Source: Polynucleobacter necessarius (GTDB lineage Bacteria > Pseudomonadota > Gammaproteobacteria > Burkholderiales > Burkholderiaceae). Taken from it: a DNA stretch of 64,000 bases. The notes under the pieces are model-generated. The model saw nothing but the letters and a program-made list of their open reading frames with translations, did no database searches and was not told where the DNA came from. The translations under genes were made by a program, and so were the position numbers. The number at the start of each line of letters is the position of its first letter. Within the stretch, counting starts at the first letter, position 1. Shown one piece after another: positions 46,603 through 55,992 of this stretch. The stretch is from NCBI RefSeq assembly GCF_900095215.1, contig NZ_LT606949.1:364284-428283 (forward strand), read 5' to 3'.

Positions 46603-46767
46603 TTAAACAAATGATTGCTCAAATTCTTCAAGCTTTATCGCATTCATGAGAAATAGAATCTGACGCTGGAAACTCTTGCGCTCTCCAACTTTGTCGTGAG
46701 GCAGGCGGTCATGTTCGCGCAATCAACCGGTAATAACTGGGTTGAAGTGCTCTCGTACGGGTGACAT
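46603..46767 (-). pseudogene. Small unknown gene with internal TGA, first of the cys operon
   Basis: A frame of 54 codons begins with ATG 46767 after a good binding site (AAGGAATCGC). It reads MSPVREHFNPVITG, meets TGA at 46725-46723, then continues LREHDRLPHDKVGERKS and LMNAIKLEEFEQSFV to TAA at 46603. A TGG-to-TGA change would explain the stop. It ends 15 bases before the TauE start. I do not recognise the family. The upstream 112 bases are very AT-rich and probably hold the operon promoter. Confidence 0.5.
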
Positions 46768-46879
46768 TGCGATTCCTTGGTAAATATCTTGTTTAGAAGC
46801 ATTTACCAAGCCAGATATATATCCAAAAGGAATATACAAATATATATAAATTACTTTTAGGTATAAAGAATATGCCCGA

Positions 46880-47656
46880 TCACTTTTCTACGAAAGCGCG
46901 TTCGAAGACATAGTCACCCATTTGACCAAGACTTGGAGAAACCTTGAAACCTTTAGCATCGAGCATCTCAGAAGTTTCTTTGAGCATGGATGGGCTGCCG
47001 CAAATCATGGCGCGATCCACTGCTGGATCGAGTGGTGGCAAGCCAATATCTTTAAAGAGTTGGCCAGACTCAATCGCAGTAGTGAGGCGGCCAGTGTGCT
47101 TAAAAGCCTCACGAGTCACTGTTGGGTAATAGATGAGTTTTTCGCGAATGAGTTCGCCCAAGAATTCATCTTGAGTCAACGCATCTCTGATGTAATCCGC
47201 GTAGGCTAACTCACTGACTAAACGCACCCCATGAATGAGAACCACCTTGTCAAACTTTTCATAAGTCTCTGGATCGCGGATGATGCTCATGAATGGCGCA
47301 AGACCGGTGCCAGTGCTAAACAAGTACAAATGTTTACCTGGATTTAAATCGTCCAACACCAGGGTGCCAACAGACTTCTCGCTCACCAGAATCGGATCAC
47401 CGACTTTGGTCTTCTGCAAACGCGATGTTAAGGGACCATCTTGAACTTTAATACTCAAGAATTCCAAGTGTTCTTCGTAGTTTGGGCTCGCAACGCTATA
47501 GGCGCGCACTAAAGGTTTGCCTTCCACCTCAAGACCAATCATTAAGAAGTGGCCGCTACGAAAGCGCAGACCCTTATTGCGGGTGGTGGTGAAGCTAACA
47601 AGAGTGTCATTCCAGTGGTGAACTGACAGAACGGTTTCGATGTTATATGCGGCCAT
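46880..47656 (-). CDS. fpr: Ferredoxin/flavodoxin--NADP+ reductase
   Basis: An FAD enzyme of 258 residues that exchanges electrons between NADPH and ferredoxin or flavodoxin. It has the FAD motif RAYSVASPNYEEHLEFLSIK (about residues 51-70), the NADP-binding segment FSTGTGLAPFMSII and the conserved end MGDYVFERAFVEK, typical of the beta-proteobacterial Fpr group. It could support sulfite reductase or Fe-S metabolism. It is divergent from dsbB, and the 166 bases between them presumably contain both promoters. Confidence 0.92.
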   Translation of the reverse strand: MAAYNIETVLSVHHWNDTLVSFTTTRNKGLRFRSGHFLMIGLEVEGKPLVRAYSVASPNYEEHLEFLSIKVQDGPLTSRLQKTKVGDPILVSEKSVGTLVLDDLNPGKHLYLFSTGTGLAPFMSIIRDPETYEKFDKVVLIHGVRLVSELAYADYIRDALTQDEFLGELIREKLIYYPTVTREAFKHTGRLTTAIESGQLFKDIGLPPLDPAVDRAMICGSPSMLKETSEMLDAKGFKVSPSLGQMGDYVFERAFVEK

Positions 47657-47822
47657 AAATATGTATTGAGGTTAATAGCAAAACGATGATTATCCCATTC
47701 TTGAGGCTCTACATTGGGGCTTATCCTCTAAAAAGCAGGATTCTGTAGTGATATAGATAAGACTTTTAGTAATCAGGCATTGGTTTCAATGGGCTTGCTT
47801 GTCTATTGGCTATCATCTAGAG

Positions 47823-48305
47823 GTGACAAGAATCCAGCACCTCCTCTTATCTATATTTAGTTTGAGTTTGGTGATATTTGCCGTCATCTTGCAGCAGATT
47901 GGATATCAGGGCGTGAGCTTTTTGCCATGTCCTTTATGCATTTTGCAAAGAGTGGGTTATCTCGTGGTGGCCATTTCTTGTCTATTGGCAGCCAGTATTG
48001 CGCCTTTGAGAAAACTATTTCATGGATTGGCGGTATTGGCTGCTGGGTATGGGCTGGGAGTCGCTAGTCGCCATGTTTGGCTGTTATCCCACCCAGCAAC
48101 TTCTTGCGGCATTGATCCATTAGAAACTTGGATTAATCAATTTCAGCTGGCGAATAGTCTTCCTTGGTTGTTTAAGGCGGATGGATTGTGTTCATCAACA
48201 CTTCCAGCCATATTGGGATTGCAAGTTCCTGAGTGGTCTTTGCTATGGTTTGCAGTTATTTTATTGACGTTAGCTATTACCTTTTTTAGAAAATCAACAT
48301 CGTAG
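47823..48305 (+). CDS. dsbB: Disulfide bond formation protein B
   Basis: DsbB is an inner-membrane protein that reoxidises DsbA using quinone. The product has about 160 residues with four hydrophobic helices. The quinone-linked Cys pair is in CPLCILQRVGY. The second periplasmic Cys pair is in the segment from SCGIDPLETW to DGLCSS. The start is uncertain: GTG 47823 gives a conventional short N-terminus, but TTG 47799 is also open and neither has a clear binding site. The gene is intact and monocistronic. Confidence 0.85.
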   Translation: MTRIQHLLLSIFSLSLVIFAVILQQIGYQGVSFLPCPLCILQRVGYLVVAISCLLAASIAPLRKLFHGLAVLAAGYGLGVASRHVWLLSHPATSCGIDPLETWINQFQLANSLPWLFKADGLCSSTLPAILGLQVPEWSLLWFAVILLTLAITFFRKSTS

Positions 48306-48408
48306 TCTTAAGTGATAGAAGATTTCATTCTTAGTAAATACTTCTTTTACAAGTTTTGCTTTCGCTCATAAGCTCTTTATCAACCCCATTTTTTGCAAAA
48401 AAATACTC

Positions 48409-49221
48409 ATGACTTACTTTGCCGATAACTCACTAACCATTGGTAAGACACCATTAGTTCGTCTCAACCGTGTAATTGATGGCGCCAAAGCAACTGTGCT
48501 CGCCAAGATTGAAGGTCGTAACCCCGCCTATTCGGTGAAGTGTCGTATTGGTGTTGCGATGATTAATGATGCTCAAGAAAAAGGCCTTCTTGGCCCAGGC
48601 AAAGAAATCGTTGAATCCACTAGCGGCAATACCGGTATCGCTTTGGCTTTTGTTGCCGCGGCTCGTGGCATTCCGCTCACACTCACAATGCCAGAAACCA
48701 TGAGTATTGAGCGTCGCAAGTTGCGTACTGCCTTGGGCGCGAAGATTATCTTGACTGAGGGGCCACAGGGTATGAATGGCGCGGTTTCAACAGCTAAAGA
48801 GATTGCCGAGTTTGATCCCGCTAAGTATGTATTGCTCCAGCAATTTAGCAACCCATCAAATCCCGCTATTCATGAGAGTACTACCGGCCCGGAAATTTGG
48901 GAAGACACTGACGGTAAGATTGATGTGTTTGTTGCTGGCGTAGGTACGGGTGGAAATATCTCCGGTGTTGGTCGATATATTAAGAATGTAAAGAAAAAGA
49001 ATATTGAAGTGGTAGCGGTTGAGCCAACTGCGATCCCAGTGGTCACGCAAAAACTCAATGGCGAAGAAATTAAACCTGCCACACACAAAATTCAGGGGAT
49101 AGGCGCAGGCTTTATTCCAGATAACTTGATTTATCTGTGGTGGATAAGGTGGAGCAAGTCTCTAATGAAGAAGCTATTGAATTTGCTCGACGTATTGCCA
49201 AAGAAGAGGGTATTGTTGCTG
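48409..49221 (+). pseudogene. cysK: Cysteine synthase CysK, frameshifted and truncated by deletion
   Basis: O-acetylserine sulfhydrylase makes cysteine from sulfide. The fragment has [11 protein letters not shown], the PLP-Lys region [30 protein letters not shown] and [13 protein letters not shown], up to [12 protein letters not shown] single missing G near 49128 shifts the frame. Read with that G restored, [21 protein letters not shown] and EEGIVAG follow in frame 49131. The homology then stops and the C-terminal 60 or so residues are absent. By chance the original frame remains open into the next remnant, giving a meaningless 666-codon fusion. The PLP site is retained but the enzyme cannot be complete. 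Confidence 0.82.
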
Positions 49222-49229
49222 GAAAATAT

Positions 49230-50409
49230 TTCTATGCTTACTGGCATGGTCAATAGTGCTGGATTAAAGCAACTATGGATTACAAAAGCGACTAAGGCGG
49301 TTTCTGGTTTTATTCCAGTAGACCCTAAAACTGGGCAGTTAACAGGTGAATTAATCGGCATGCCTGATTTAGAGGCGGTTGTTAAAGCGGTGGGTAAATA
49401 TTCACAGGATCTGACATTTGAAACCTATCGCAAAGCTGAAAAAATCTATACCTCTAATGGTTTCACAACAGCGCAAAGTTACGAAGCCAGTATTGCAGAT
49501 ATACGCTTGGCCATTGATAGGAAAATCGTCAATATTGATTTAATTGCGTTACCAACATTTGATACGGTTGATCAAATGTTGGCGACCAATCCGAATTTCC
49601 AGTTTGGTGTTTATATCCAGGGCGATAAAGGCTTTAAGGTTGCCGGCATTCAGGTGCCAACCGATGGGGCGCCACAACTGCGTTTGGCTTATTTTTCTAA
49701 ACCCTACAGCGATACCGCTGGGTTTTCAAAAGACTGGCGTGGATTTGCATACTATCCACAAGCTCTGATTGATAAATACACCAAGCTAGCCTATGAGAAA
49801 AATATTCAATACTTTGGTTATAGCAATGGTGACGCCGGCATTGATATGACTCTTACCGCTCTAAGCAAATCGATTGCGGAGACGGGTATTACAGAAGATC
49901 GCCGTACTGTGATTGCCCATTCCTTCTTTATCCGTGACGATCAGCTGGGTGATTACAAAAAGAAAAATATTATGGCGGTGATGATGCCAAATAGAACTTG
50001 GTTGTATGGCGATGTCTATAACAAAGCCTTGGAAGGTGAGCGGGCCGCCAATCTCAGCCCTGCAAATAGCGCCAATGCGAAAGGCATTACGCTTGCCTTG
50101 CATAATGACACCCCTTCATCTGGTCCGAATGTGCTCTTTTCCGTGTGGAGTGCGGTCAATCGCAAGACATTCTCTGGTGAAGTGTTGGACCCTGAGCAAC
50201 GCATTTCCCCCTATTTGGCTCTGCAGGGTTTTACAAAGGACGCCGCTTATCAATACCGTGAGGAGTCTAGCAAAGGGACTATTACGGCTGGTAAGTTAGC
50301 GGATTTAGTGGTCTTAGATCAAAACCCTCTAAAGGTGAGTCCGAGTGATATTAAGAATATTCAGGTTCTTAAAACAATTAAAGGCGGTGTTGAGGTCTAC
50401 GGCAATTAA
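49230..50409 (+). pseudogene. YtcJ-like amidohydrolase, 5' end deleted
   Basis: About 390 codons of the C-terminal part of an amidohydrolase-3 family protein, beginning near [12 protein letters not shown]. It continues through [28 protein letters not shown] with the metal-ligand-type His, [18 protein letters not shown] and the family end [14 protein letters not shown]. The N-terminal barrel strand with the HxH metal site is missing because a deletion joins this part to cysK. Intact relatives hydrolyse imides, formamides or similar compounds; the substrate is unknown. This part shows no internal stop, so it may have been lost recently. Confidence 0.78.
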
Positions 50410-50428
50410 TTAGTCTGATCTGGGCATA

Positions 50429-50458
50429 AAAAAAGAGAGGCAATTGCCTCTCTTTTTT
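50429..50458. terminator. Bidirectional intrinsic terminator
   Basis: A perfect 30-base palindrome, six As, GAGAGGCAATTGCCTCTC and six Ts, lies between the convergent cysK-amidohydrolase remnant and lysS. Confidence 0.92.
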
Positions 50459-50472
50459 CTATGTGGAAGAGC

Positions 50473-52029
50473 TTACTCTTCTTCGCGACGCAAATGGGGG
50501 AACAGGATCACATCGCGAATATTGGGCGCATCAGTCAGAAGCATCACGAGACGATCGATGCCAATACCGCAACCGCCAGTCGGAGGCATGCCATATTCAA
50601 GAGCACGGATGAAGTCATGATCAAAATACATCGCCTCTTCGTCACCAGCTTCTTTTTGCTCTACTTGTTTGCGGAAACGATTAACTTGATCTTCAGCGTC
50701 ATTTAACTCGGAGAAGCCATTGGCAATCTCGCGGCCGGTGATAAAGAGTTCGAAACGCTCTGTAATGCCTGGGCGAGTGTCAGATTCTCTAGCTAGAGGA
50801 CTGACTTCGATTGGGTAATCGATGATGTAGGTTGGTTCCCAAAGGTGTTCCTCTGTAACCAATTCAAATAAGGCCAATTGGAGGGCGCCAATACCGGCAT
50901 TCTTGAGGGTTTGGGCATCTGGATTCTCGCCACCTTTTTGCAATTCTGAGCGGATGAAGTTAGCATCGTCCAATTGAGCAGCTTCATATCGCTTACCTGA
51001 TTGACCGCAGTACTTGAGGATAGCTTCAGTAACGGTGAGGCGTTGGAATGGTGTACTAAGATCAAGCTCGCGACCTTGGTGCGTCAGTACAGCAGTGCCT
51101 TGTGCATCGATTGCTGCCGCACGAATCAAACCTTCAGTGAAATCCATTAACCAACGGTAGTCTGTATAAGCTGCATAGAATTCCATCATAGTGAACTCTG
51201 GGTTGTGACGCGAACTCACACCTTCGTTGCGGAAGTTGCGGTTAATTTCAAAGACGCGTTCAAAGCCACCAACTACCAAACGCTTAAGGTAAAGTTCTGG
51301 AGCAATACGCAAGAACATTTGCATATCGAGTGCGTTGTGATGGGTAATGAAAGGCTTGGCTGCAGCACCTCCTGGAATAGGGTGGAGCATCGGTGTCTCC
51401 ACTTCCATAAAGTCTGCATCTAGCATGTGGCGACGTAGTGATGCGATGGCATTGCTGCGCGCTTTAAATGTATTGCGACTTTCTGGATTAACAATCAGGT
51501 CCACATAGCGCTGGCGATATTTTGTTTCGAGATCTGAGAGGCCGTGGAATTTATCCGGCAAAGGGCGCAGTGATTTGCTGAGTAAACGCAAGTTACTGCA
51601 TTCAACAGAAAGCTCGCCCTTATTGGTCTTAAAGAGATTGCCTTCGGCGGAGATAAAGTCGCCCATATCCCAGTGTTTAAAGGCGCCATGAACATCGGCG
51701 CCGCTCAACTCATCATTGATGTAAAACTGAATCTGACCGCTTCGATCCTGAATAGTCGCGAAGCTCGCTTTACCCATGACGCGCTTAAGAACTATGCGTC
51801 CCGCTACTTTGACATGAATCTTCTTGGCTGCCAACCCTTCTTTTGTCAGGCTGTCATAGTGCGCATGTAAATCTGCAGCTAAATGCGTTGGGACAAAGTC
51901 ATTCGGAAATGCAACACCACCTTCACGTAGCTTAGCGAGTTTTTCACGGCGTTCCGCAATGATGTGGTTTTCATCAACTGCTTCAGTGGATGGAGCGGCT
52001 GTATTGTTTGAATTGGTTTTATCGTTCAT
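50473..52029 (-). CDS. lysS: Lysyl-tRNA synthetase (class II)
   Basis: The enzyme charges tRNA-Lys. The 518-residue protein has an N-terminal OB-fold tRNA-binding domain ([22 protein letters not shown]) and class II motif 2 [23 protein letters not shown]. Motif 3 is near the end ([15 protein letters not shown]). The first 25 residues form a Thr/Asn-rich extension before the conserved part. It follows prfB by 30 bases; prfB-lysS is the usual order, and the pair ends at a strong terminator. Confidence 0.96.
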   Translation of the reverse strand: MNDKTNSNNTAAPSTEAVDENHIIAERREKLAKLREGGVAFPNDFVPTHLAADLHAHYDSLTKEGLAAKKIHVKVAGRIVLKRVMGKASFATIQDRSGQIQFYINDELSGADVHGAFKHWDMGDFISAEGNLFKTNKGELSVECSNLRLLSKSLRPLPDKFHGLSDLETKYRQRYVDLIVNPESRNTFKARSNAIASLRRHMLDADFMEVETPMLHPIPGGAAAKPFITHHNALDMQMFLRIAPELYLKRLVVGGFERVFEINRNFRNEGVSSRHNPEFTMMEFYAAYTDYRWLMDFTEGLIRAAAIDAQGTAVLTHQGRELDLSTPFQRLTVTEAILKYCGQSGKRYEAAQLDDANFIRSELQKGGENPDAQTLKNAGIGALQLALFELVTEEHLWEPTYIIDYPIEVSPLARESDTRPGITERFELFITGREIANGFSELNDAEDQVNRFRKQVEQKEAGDEEAMYFDHDFIRALEYGMPPTGGCGIGIDRLVMLLTDAPNIRDVILFPHLRREEE

Positions 52030-52059
52030 ATCTATAGTAATGCATAATGGGAGTTGGTT

Positions 52060-53164
52060 TTACACGCCTTGCTTCAGGCTGGCTTCAATAAAGGCATCGA
52101 GATCACCGTCTAATACTTTCTGAGTATTAGAAATCTCAACATTGGTACGTAAGTCTTTAATGCGGCTTTGATCCAAAACATAGGAGCGGATTTGATGACC
52201 CCAGCCTACATCTGTTTTGCTAGCCTCTAATTTTTCTTGTTCAGCGCGACGCTTTTGCATCTCATGCTCATAAAGGCGAGACTTCAACATCGTCATGGCT
52301 TCAGCGCGGTTGCGGTGCTGGCTTCGGTCGTTTTGGCACTGCACCACAATTCCGGTTGGAATATGGGTTACGCGGACTGCTGAGTCTGTTTTATTAATGT
52401 GCTGTCCACCTGCGCCAGACGCGCGATAGGTGTCCGTACGAATGTCCGCAGGATTTACTTCAATCTCGATTGAGTCATCAATTGCTGGATAGACATAGAT
52501 GGAGGCAAATGAAGTGTGGCGGCCATTGGACGAATCAAAAGGCGATTTACGTACCAAACGATGCACACCCGTTTCTGAACGCAGGTGACCATACGCATAT
52601 TCACCATCGACTTTGATGGTGGCGCTCTTAATGCCGGCAACGTCTCCATCAGACTCTTCAAGGATTTCGGTTTTGTAGCCTTTGCGTTCACAATACTTGA
52701 GGTATTGAAGATAGAGTATACTGGCCCAGTCGCAGGCTTCAGTGCCGCCAGCACCCGCTTGAATATCGATAAAGCAATTGCATGAGTCCATCTCATTGTG
52801 GAACATGCGACGGAACTCTAAGTCACCAATAATCTTGCTATAGCTCTCGACATCTTGCTCGATAGCGGCGATCGTTTCGAAATCACTTTCTTCTTTGGCC
52901 ATATCGAATAGCTCAAGAGCACTAGTGATATTGGTATTGAGATCAGTCAGTGTGGCAACTACGCCGTCGAGCATTTTTTTTTCTTTGCCGAGCGCTTGCG
53001 CTTTCTTTTGATCATACCAAATGGTGGGATCTTCCAGAATTGAATTAACTTCGGTAAGGCGACGTGACTTTACGTCGAAGTCAAAGATACCCCCGAAGAG
53101 CTTGCTCACGAGTGAGCAGATCGGATAAGGTATTTGAAATAATGTTTAGTTGTTCAACTTCCAT
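52060..53164 (-). CDS. prfB: Peptide chain release factor 2 with programmed +1 frameshift
   Basis: RF2 releases peptides at UGA and UAA. The zero frame starts at ATG 53164 ([20 protein letters not shown]) and reaches CTT-TGA-C at codons 27-28. A +1 slip at CTT then continues [13 protein letters not shown] to the stop at 52060, giving a 367-residue protein, the normal RF2 length. The stop-codon recognition motif SPF ([13 protein letters not shown]) and the hydrolysis motif GGQ ([10 protein letters not shown]) are present. The shift lets RF2 sense its own level, since poor UGA termination favours slippage. Confidence 0.95.
53080..53095 (-). promoter_or_regulatory. RF2 autoregulatory frameshift site
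   Basis: On the minus strand the site reads CGGGGGTATCTTTGAC. CTT-TGA-C is the slippery stop (TGA at 53083-53081). GGGGGT is the internal Shine-Dalgarno-like element at the usual short spacing. The E. coli element has A instead of the leading C, so the stimulator may be slightly weaker. Confidence 0.93.
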
Positions 53165-53182
53165 CTTCTAATTATAAGGGGG

Positions 53183-54958
53183 TTATTCCGTTGAGCCCTC
53201 AGACGCTAGGGGTTCGTCGTGGGCTTCAATCATCAGCTGAACGCGGGTTTGGCCTTGATAGCGGTCAGTAACCAGGCGGTAGGCTAATTTCGCTTTGGCA
53301 GGCAGGCTTTGCGTGCGGTTAAACCAAACGGCTGTGAGTGGTTTATTGCTTGTCTTTGGTTCGGAGATCCCTATCGGACGAACTAACAGGCGCAAATGCT
53401 TTTCTTTCATGAGGCTTTGTTGGGTAATCTCAAATTCCCCATAAAAAACCGGTTGCGCGAAACCTTGGCCCCAGATCTCCTCGGCCAGGAGATCGCCAAT
53501 TGCAGGGGTAAATTCAGAAGGCTCCAACATGCCATCGTGAGCATGGTGACGCTTCAGTAATTCATCGGTCAACAACTCTGTGGCAACCTGTTGAAAGCAG
53601 GCGTCAAACCTCTCAAAATCATCTTTACGAATAGTGAGTCCAGCAGCAATCGCATGCCCACCAAATTTCAGAATTAAACCAGGCCCTCGCTTAGAGACGA
53701 GATCCAAAGCATCTCTTAAATGAAAGCCTGTGAGCGAGCGACCTGAGCCACGTAATTCTTCGCCGGTGTTGCCATCGGCTGGTGCAAAAACAATGGCCGG
53801 ACGATTAAAGCGTTCTTTTAGGCGTGAGGCAACAATACCCACAACACCTTGATGCCACTCCGGATTCCATAAGCAAATACTGTTGCGCTCGGATAGGGTT
53901 CCAGAAAGCTGGTCTTCAGCAAGGTGAGAGAGGGCGGTCTCTTGCATACCGCTTTCAATAACCCGTCGTTCGCGGTTGATGCGATCAAGCTCATGTGCCA
54001 GCGTCATTGCCTCATCGCTGTTATCGGTGAGCAGTAGGCGAATGCCTAAAGTCATGTCCGCCAAGCGACCGGCGGCATTGAGTCTTGGGCCAATCGCAAA
54101 ACCTAGATCGAAAGTATTTGCTTTGCGTGGGTCGCGGATAGCCGCCTGAAATAGCGCCTGTATGCCTGGTTGTGAGATCCCCGAGCGCATGCGTTTTAAG
54201 CCATTCGAAACTAGTATGCGATTGTTACGGTCCAGTTGCGCCACGTCGGCTACTGTTCCTAAGGCAACTAGGTCCAAGAGGTTCTCTACCTTCGGTTGGG
54301 TTTCGTTTGTAAATTTTCCACGCTTGCGAAGTTCTGCGCGCAAAGCCACTAATAAATAAAACATGACACCAACACCAGCTAGGGCCTTGCTTGGAAAACT
54401 GCAACCGGGTTGATTGGGATTAACAATGGCTAACGCTTTAGGCAAATGATCCCCTGGAAGATGATGGTCAGTCACAATGACTTCCATGCCAAGTTCACGA
54501 GCACGATCAACACCTGCTTCACTGGCGATACCATTATCAACTGTAATTAAATATTTTGGCTTGGGGTGTTGTTGTGCAGCTAATTCCACTACTTCAGGCG
54601 TGAGTCCGTATCCCATTGTGAAACGGTTAGGCACTAGAAACTGAATTGGCGTTTCGGGACCGCCCAGCATGCGTAAGCCTCGCAGACCAACTGCGCAGGC
54701 CGTAGCGCCATCACAGTCATAGTCGGCGACGATGAGCATGGGCTCTTGATTCTCCAGTATGTCCGCAAGCAAAGACGCTGTGCTGATGCAATTCTTGAGC
54801 TCAATTGGTGAGAGCAGTTGCTTTAAATCTAGAGAGAGCTCCTCTGGAGACTGGAGGCCTCGTGCGGCATATAGTCTTGCCAATAGGGGGTGGAGACCGC
54901 TCTGCGCCAACCAAGTAGCAGTACGTTCTGAGAAAGGGCGTTGAGAGAATACGCTCAT
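53183..54958 (-). CDS. recJ: Single-strand-specific 5'-3' exonuclease RecJ
   Basis: RecJ resects 5' ends in recombination, mismatch and base-excision repair. The 591-residue protein has the DHH-family motifs VADYDCDGATACAV (about residues 77-90), ITVDNGIASEAGVDRA, and VTDHHLPGDHLPKA. The DHHA1-type motif GRSLTGFHLRDALD and the OB-fold region follow. Length is usual. It is in the recJ-prfB-lysS run on the minus strand, with the hypothetical gene immediately upstream. Confidence 0.95.
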   Translation of the reverse strand: MSVFSQRPFSERTATWLAQSGLHPLLARLYAARGLQSPEELSLDLKQLLSPIELKNCISTASLLADILENQEPMLIVADYDCDGATACAVGLRGLRMLGGPETPIQFLVPNRFTMGYGLTPEVVELAAQQHPKPKYLITVDNGIASEAGVDRARELGMEVIVTDHHLPGDHLPKALAIVNPNQPGCSFPSKALAGVGVMFYLLVALRAELRKRGKFTNETQPKVENLLDLVALGTVADVAQLDRNNRILVSNGLKRMRSGISQPGIQALFQAAIRDPRKANTFDLGFAIGPRLNAAGRLADMTLGIRLLLTDNSDEAMTLAHELDRINRERRVIESGMQETALSHLAEDQLSGTLSERNSICLWNPEWHQGVVGIVASRLKERFNRPAIVFAPADGNTGEELRGSGRSLTGFHLRDALDLVSKRGPGLILKFGGHAIAAGLTIRKDDFERFDACFQQVATELLTDELLKRHHAHDGMLEPSEFTPAIGDLLAEEIWGQGFAQPVFYGEFEITQQSLMKEKHLRLLVRPIGISEPKTSNKPLTAVWFNRTQSLPAKAKLAYRLVTDRYQGQTRVQLMIEAHDEPLASEGSTE

Positions 54959-54965
54959 ATAAAAC

Positions 54966-55925
54966 TCATTCCTGAGTAATTTCTTTCCAGCTTAGTGGCG
55001 CTGACTTTTTCCAGAAAGCCCAAGATTTTTTATGAAGATCTTTGATGGTGAGAATGCGTTCGCGAAACTTTCCTTTTGGAAAATCAATAATAGCTAATTC
55101 ATCTATTTGTTTGTTCAGCAGACCTTCCTTTAGCTGTGGCCACGCTAATTGAGGTTGTTCCAGCCAGGCAAAGGCGCCAGCTAAATTTTGTTCATTCAAA
55201 TGATTTTCGTAGGGGGCATTCAAATACCTCGCCAAGCCAGACAGCATAGGGTGTTGACCAATAAGTCGCTGTGATTGCTGGAGTACTTCGGGGACTTGCA
55301 TATCGTTGAGCTTGCCAATGCCGCTAATCCAGATCGAGTTAATGCTCGGCATCCCACGTTGCTCGCGTTCTTCATTTACTGGACCGATATGCCAAAGCAT
55401 CTGAATTTCATTTTGAAGTTTTCGCCAACGTTTAGCGATACCTTCTTCTTTGGTATCCCGGGGCATCCACCAATCAATATTGCGACCATGCGCTTGATCT
55501 ACGCTATGGCTAGCTAGGCTAGCAAAAGGCCCGGCAGGGATGAACCAGTAGTGTTGATTTTCAAAAAGAATCGAGCTCTGGAAATCCTCTTCTATGAATG
55601 GAAGAGCTGCTTTAAGTAGTTGGGCGGACTCTTCTGCTCTCAGATCAACTTGGTTTTGCCCCATCAAAATGAGGTGATCTCTTGTGGCGTGAAGATGAAC
55701 TGGCTGCAGGCAAGCGATGACTTGATTTGGATTGACTGCCTGATTGGATTGTCCAAGAAGCAATACTGGTGCAAGTGGCGTCAACTCTCCGAGTAAAAAG
55801 CGCTCATGCGGCAGCCCTTGACTTGGACCACCCCTGCTGTCAAACTCGTCCAAGACATCTTCCCCTGAAAGCATCAGGGTAAAGCGGCGGATCTGGGCTT
55901 TGGTGGGGATGGAATTAGTAGTCAT
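54966..55925 (-). CDS. Conserved beta-proteobacterial protein of unknown function
   Basis: A 319-residue soluble protein without signal peptide or membrane segment. I recognise it only as the protein usually found beside recJ in Burkholderiales. Some relatives carry phosphoglycerate-mutase-like labels, for which I see no catalytic motif here. Visible features are PVLLLGQSNQAVNPNQVIACL-like text near residue 55, a Trp/Glu-rich centre (RWRKLQNEIQMLWHIGPVNEE) and a C-terminal segment ending KKSAPLSWKEITQE. ATG 55925 is used; ATG 55946 would add seven residues. It is divergent from lolC and precedes recJ by 7 bases. Confidence 0.65.
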   Translation of the reverse strand: MTTNSIPTKAQIRRFTLMLSGEDVLDEFDSRGGPSQGLPHERFLLGELTPLAPVLLLGQSNQAVNPNQVIACLQPVHLHATRDHLILMGQNQVDLRAEESAQLLKAALPFIEEDFQSSILFENQHYWFIPAGPFASLASHSVDQAHGRNIDWWMPRDTKEEGIAKRWRKLQNEIQMLWHIGPVNEEREQRGMPSINSIWISGIGKLNDMQVPEVLQQSQRLIGQHPMLSGLARYLNAPYENHLNEQNLAGAFAWLEQPQLAWPQLKEGLLNKQIDELAIIDFPKGKFRERILTIKDLHKKSWAFWKKSAPLSWKEITQE

Positions 55926-55992
55926 TCTCTTGATTTTAGGTGGCATTTAGGAATTCCATCCGATTGTCCGCGCGATTCACTAAACTGTGGCT

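Noticed and set aside
3261..46725. UGA recoding (selenocysteine or UGA as Trp) as a general code change
   Set aside because: Many intact genes end in TGA at the expected family length, RF2 is intact with its UGA-dependent frameshift, and other broken genes carry TAA or TAG.
48409..50409. A new bifunctional cysteine synthase-amidohydrolase
   Set aside because: The middle of the open frame (about 49129-49230) makes sense only as cysK in another frame, both partner genes are truncated at the junction, and the fusion lacks the amidohydrolase HxH site.
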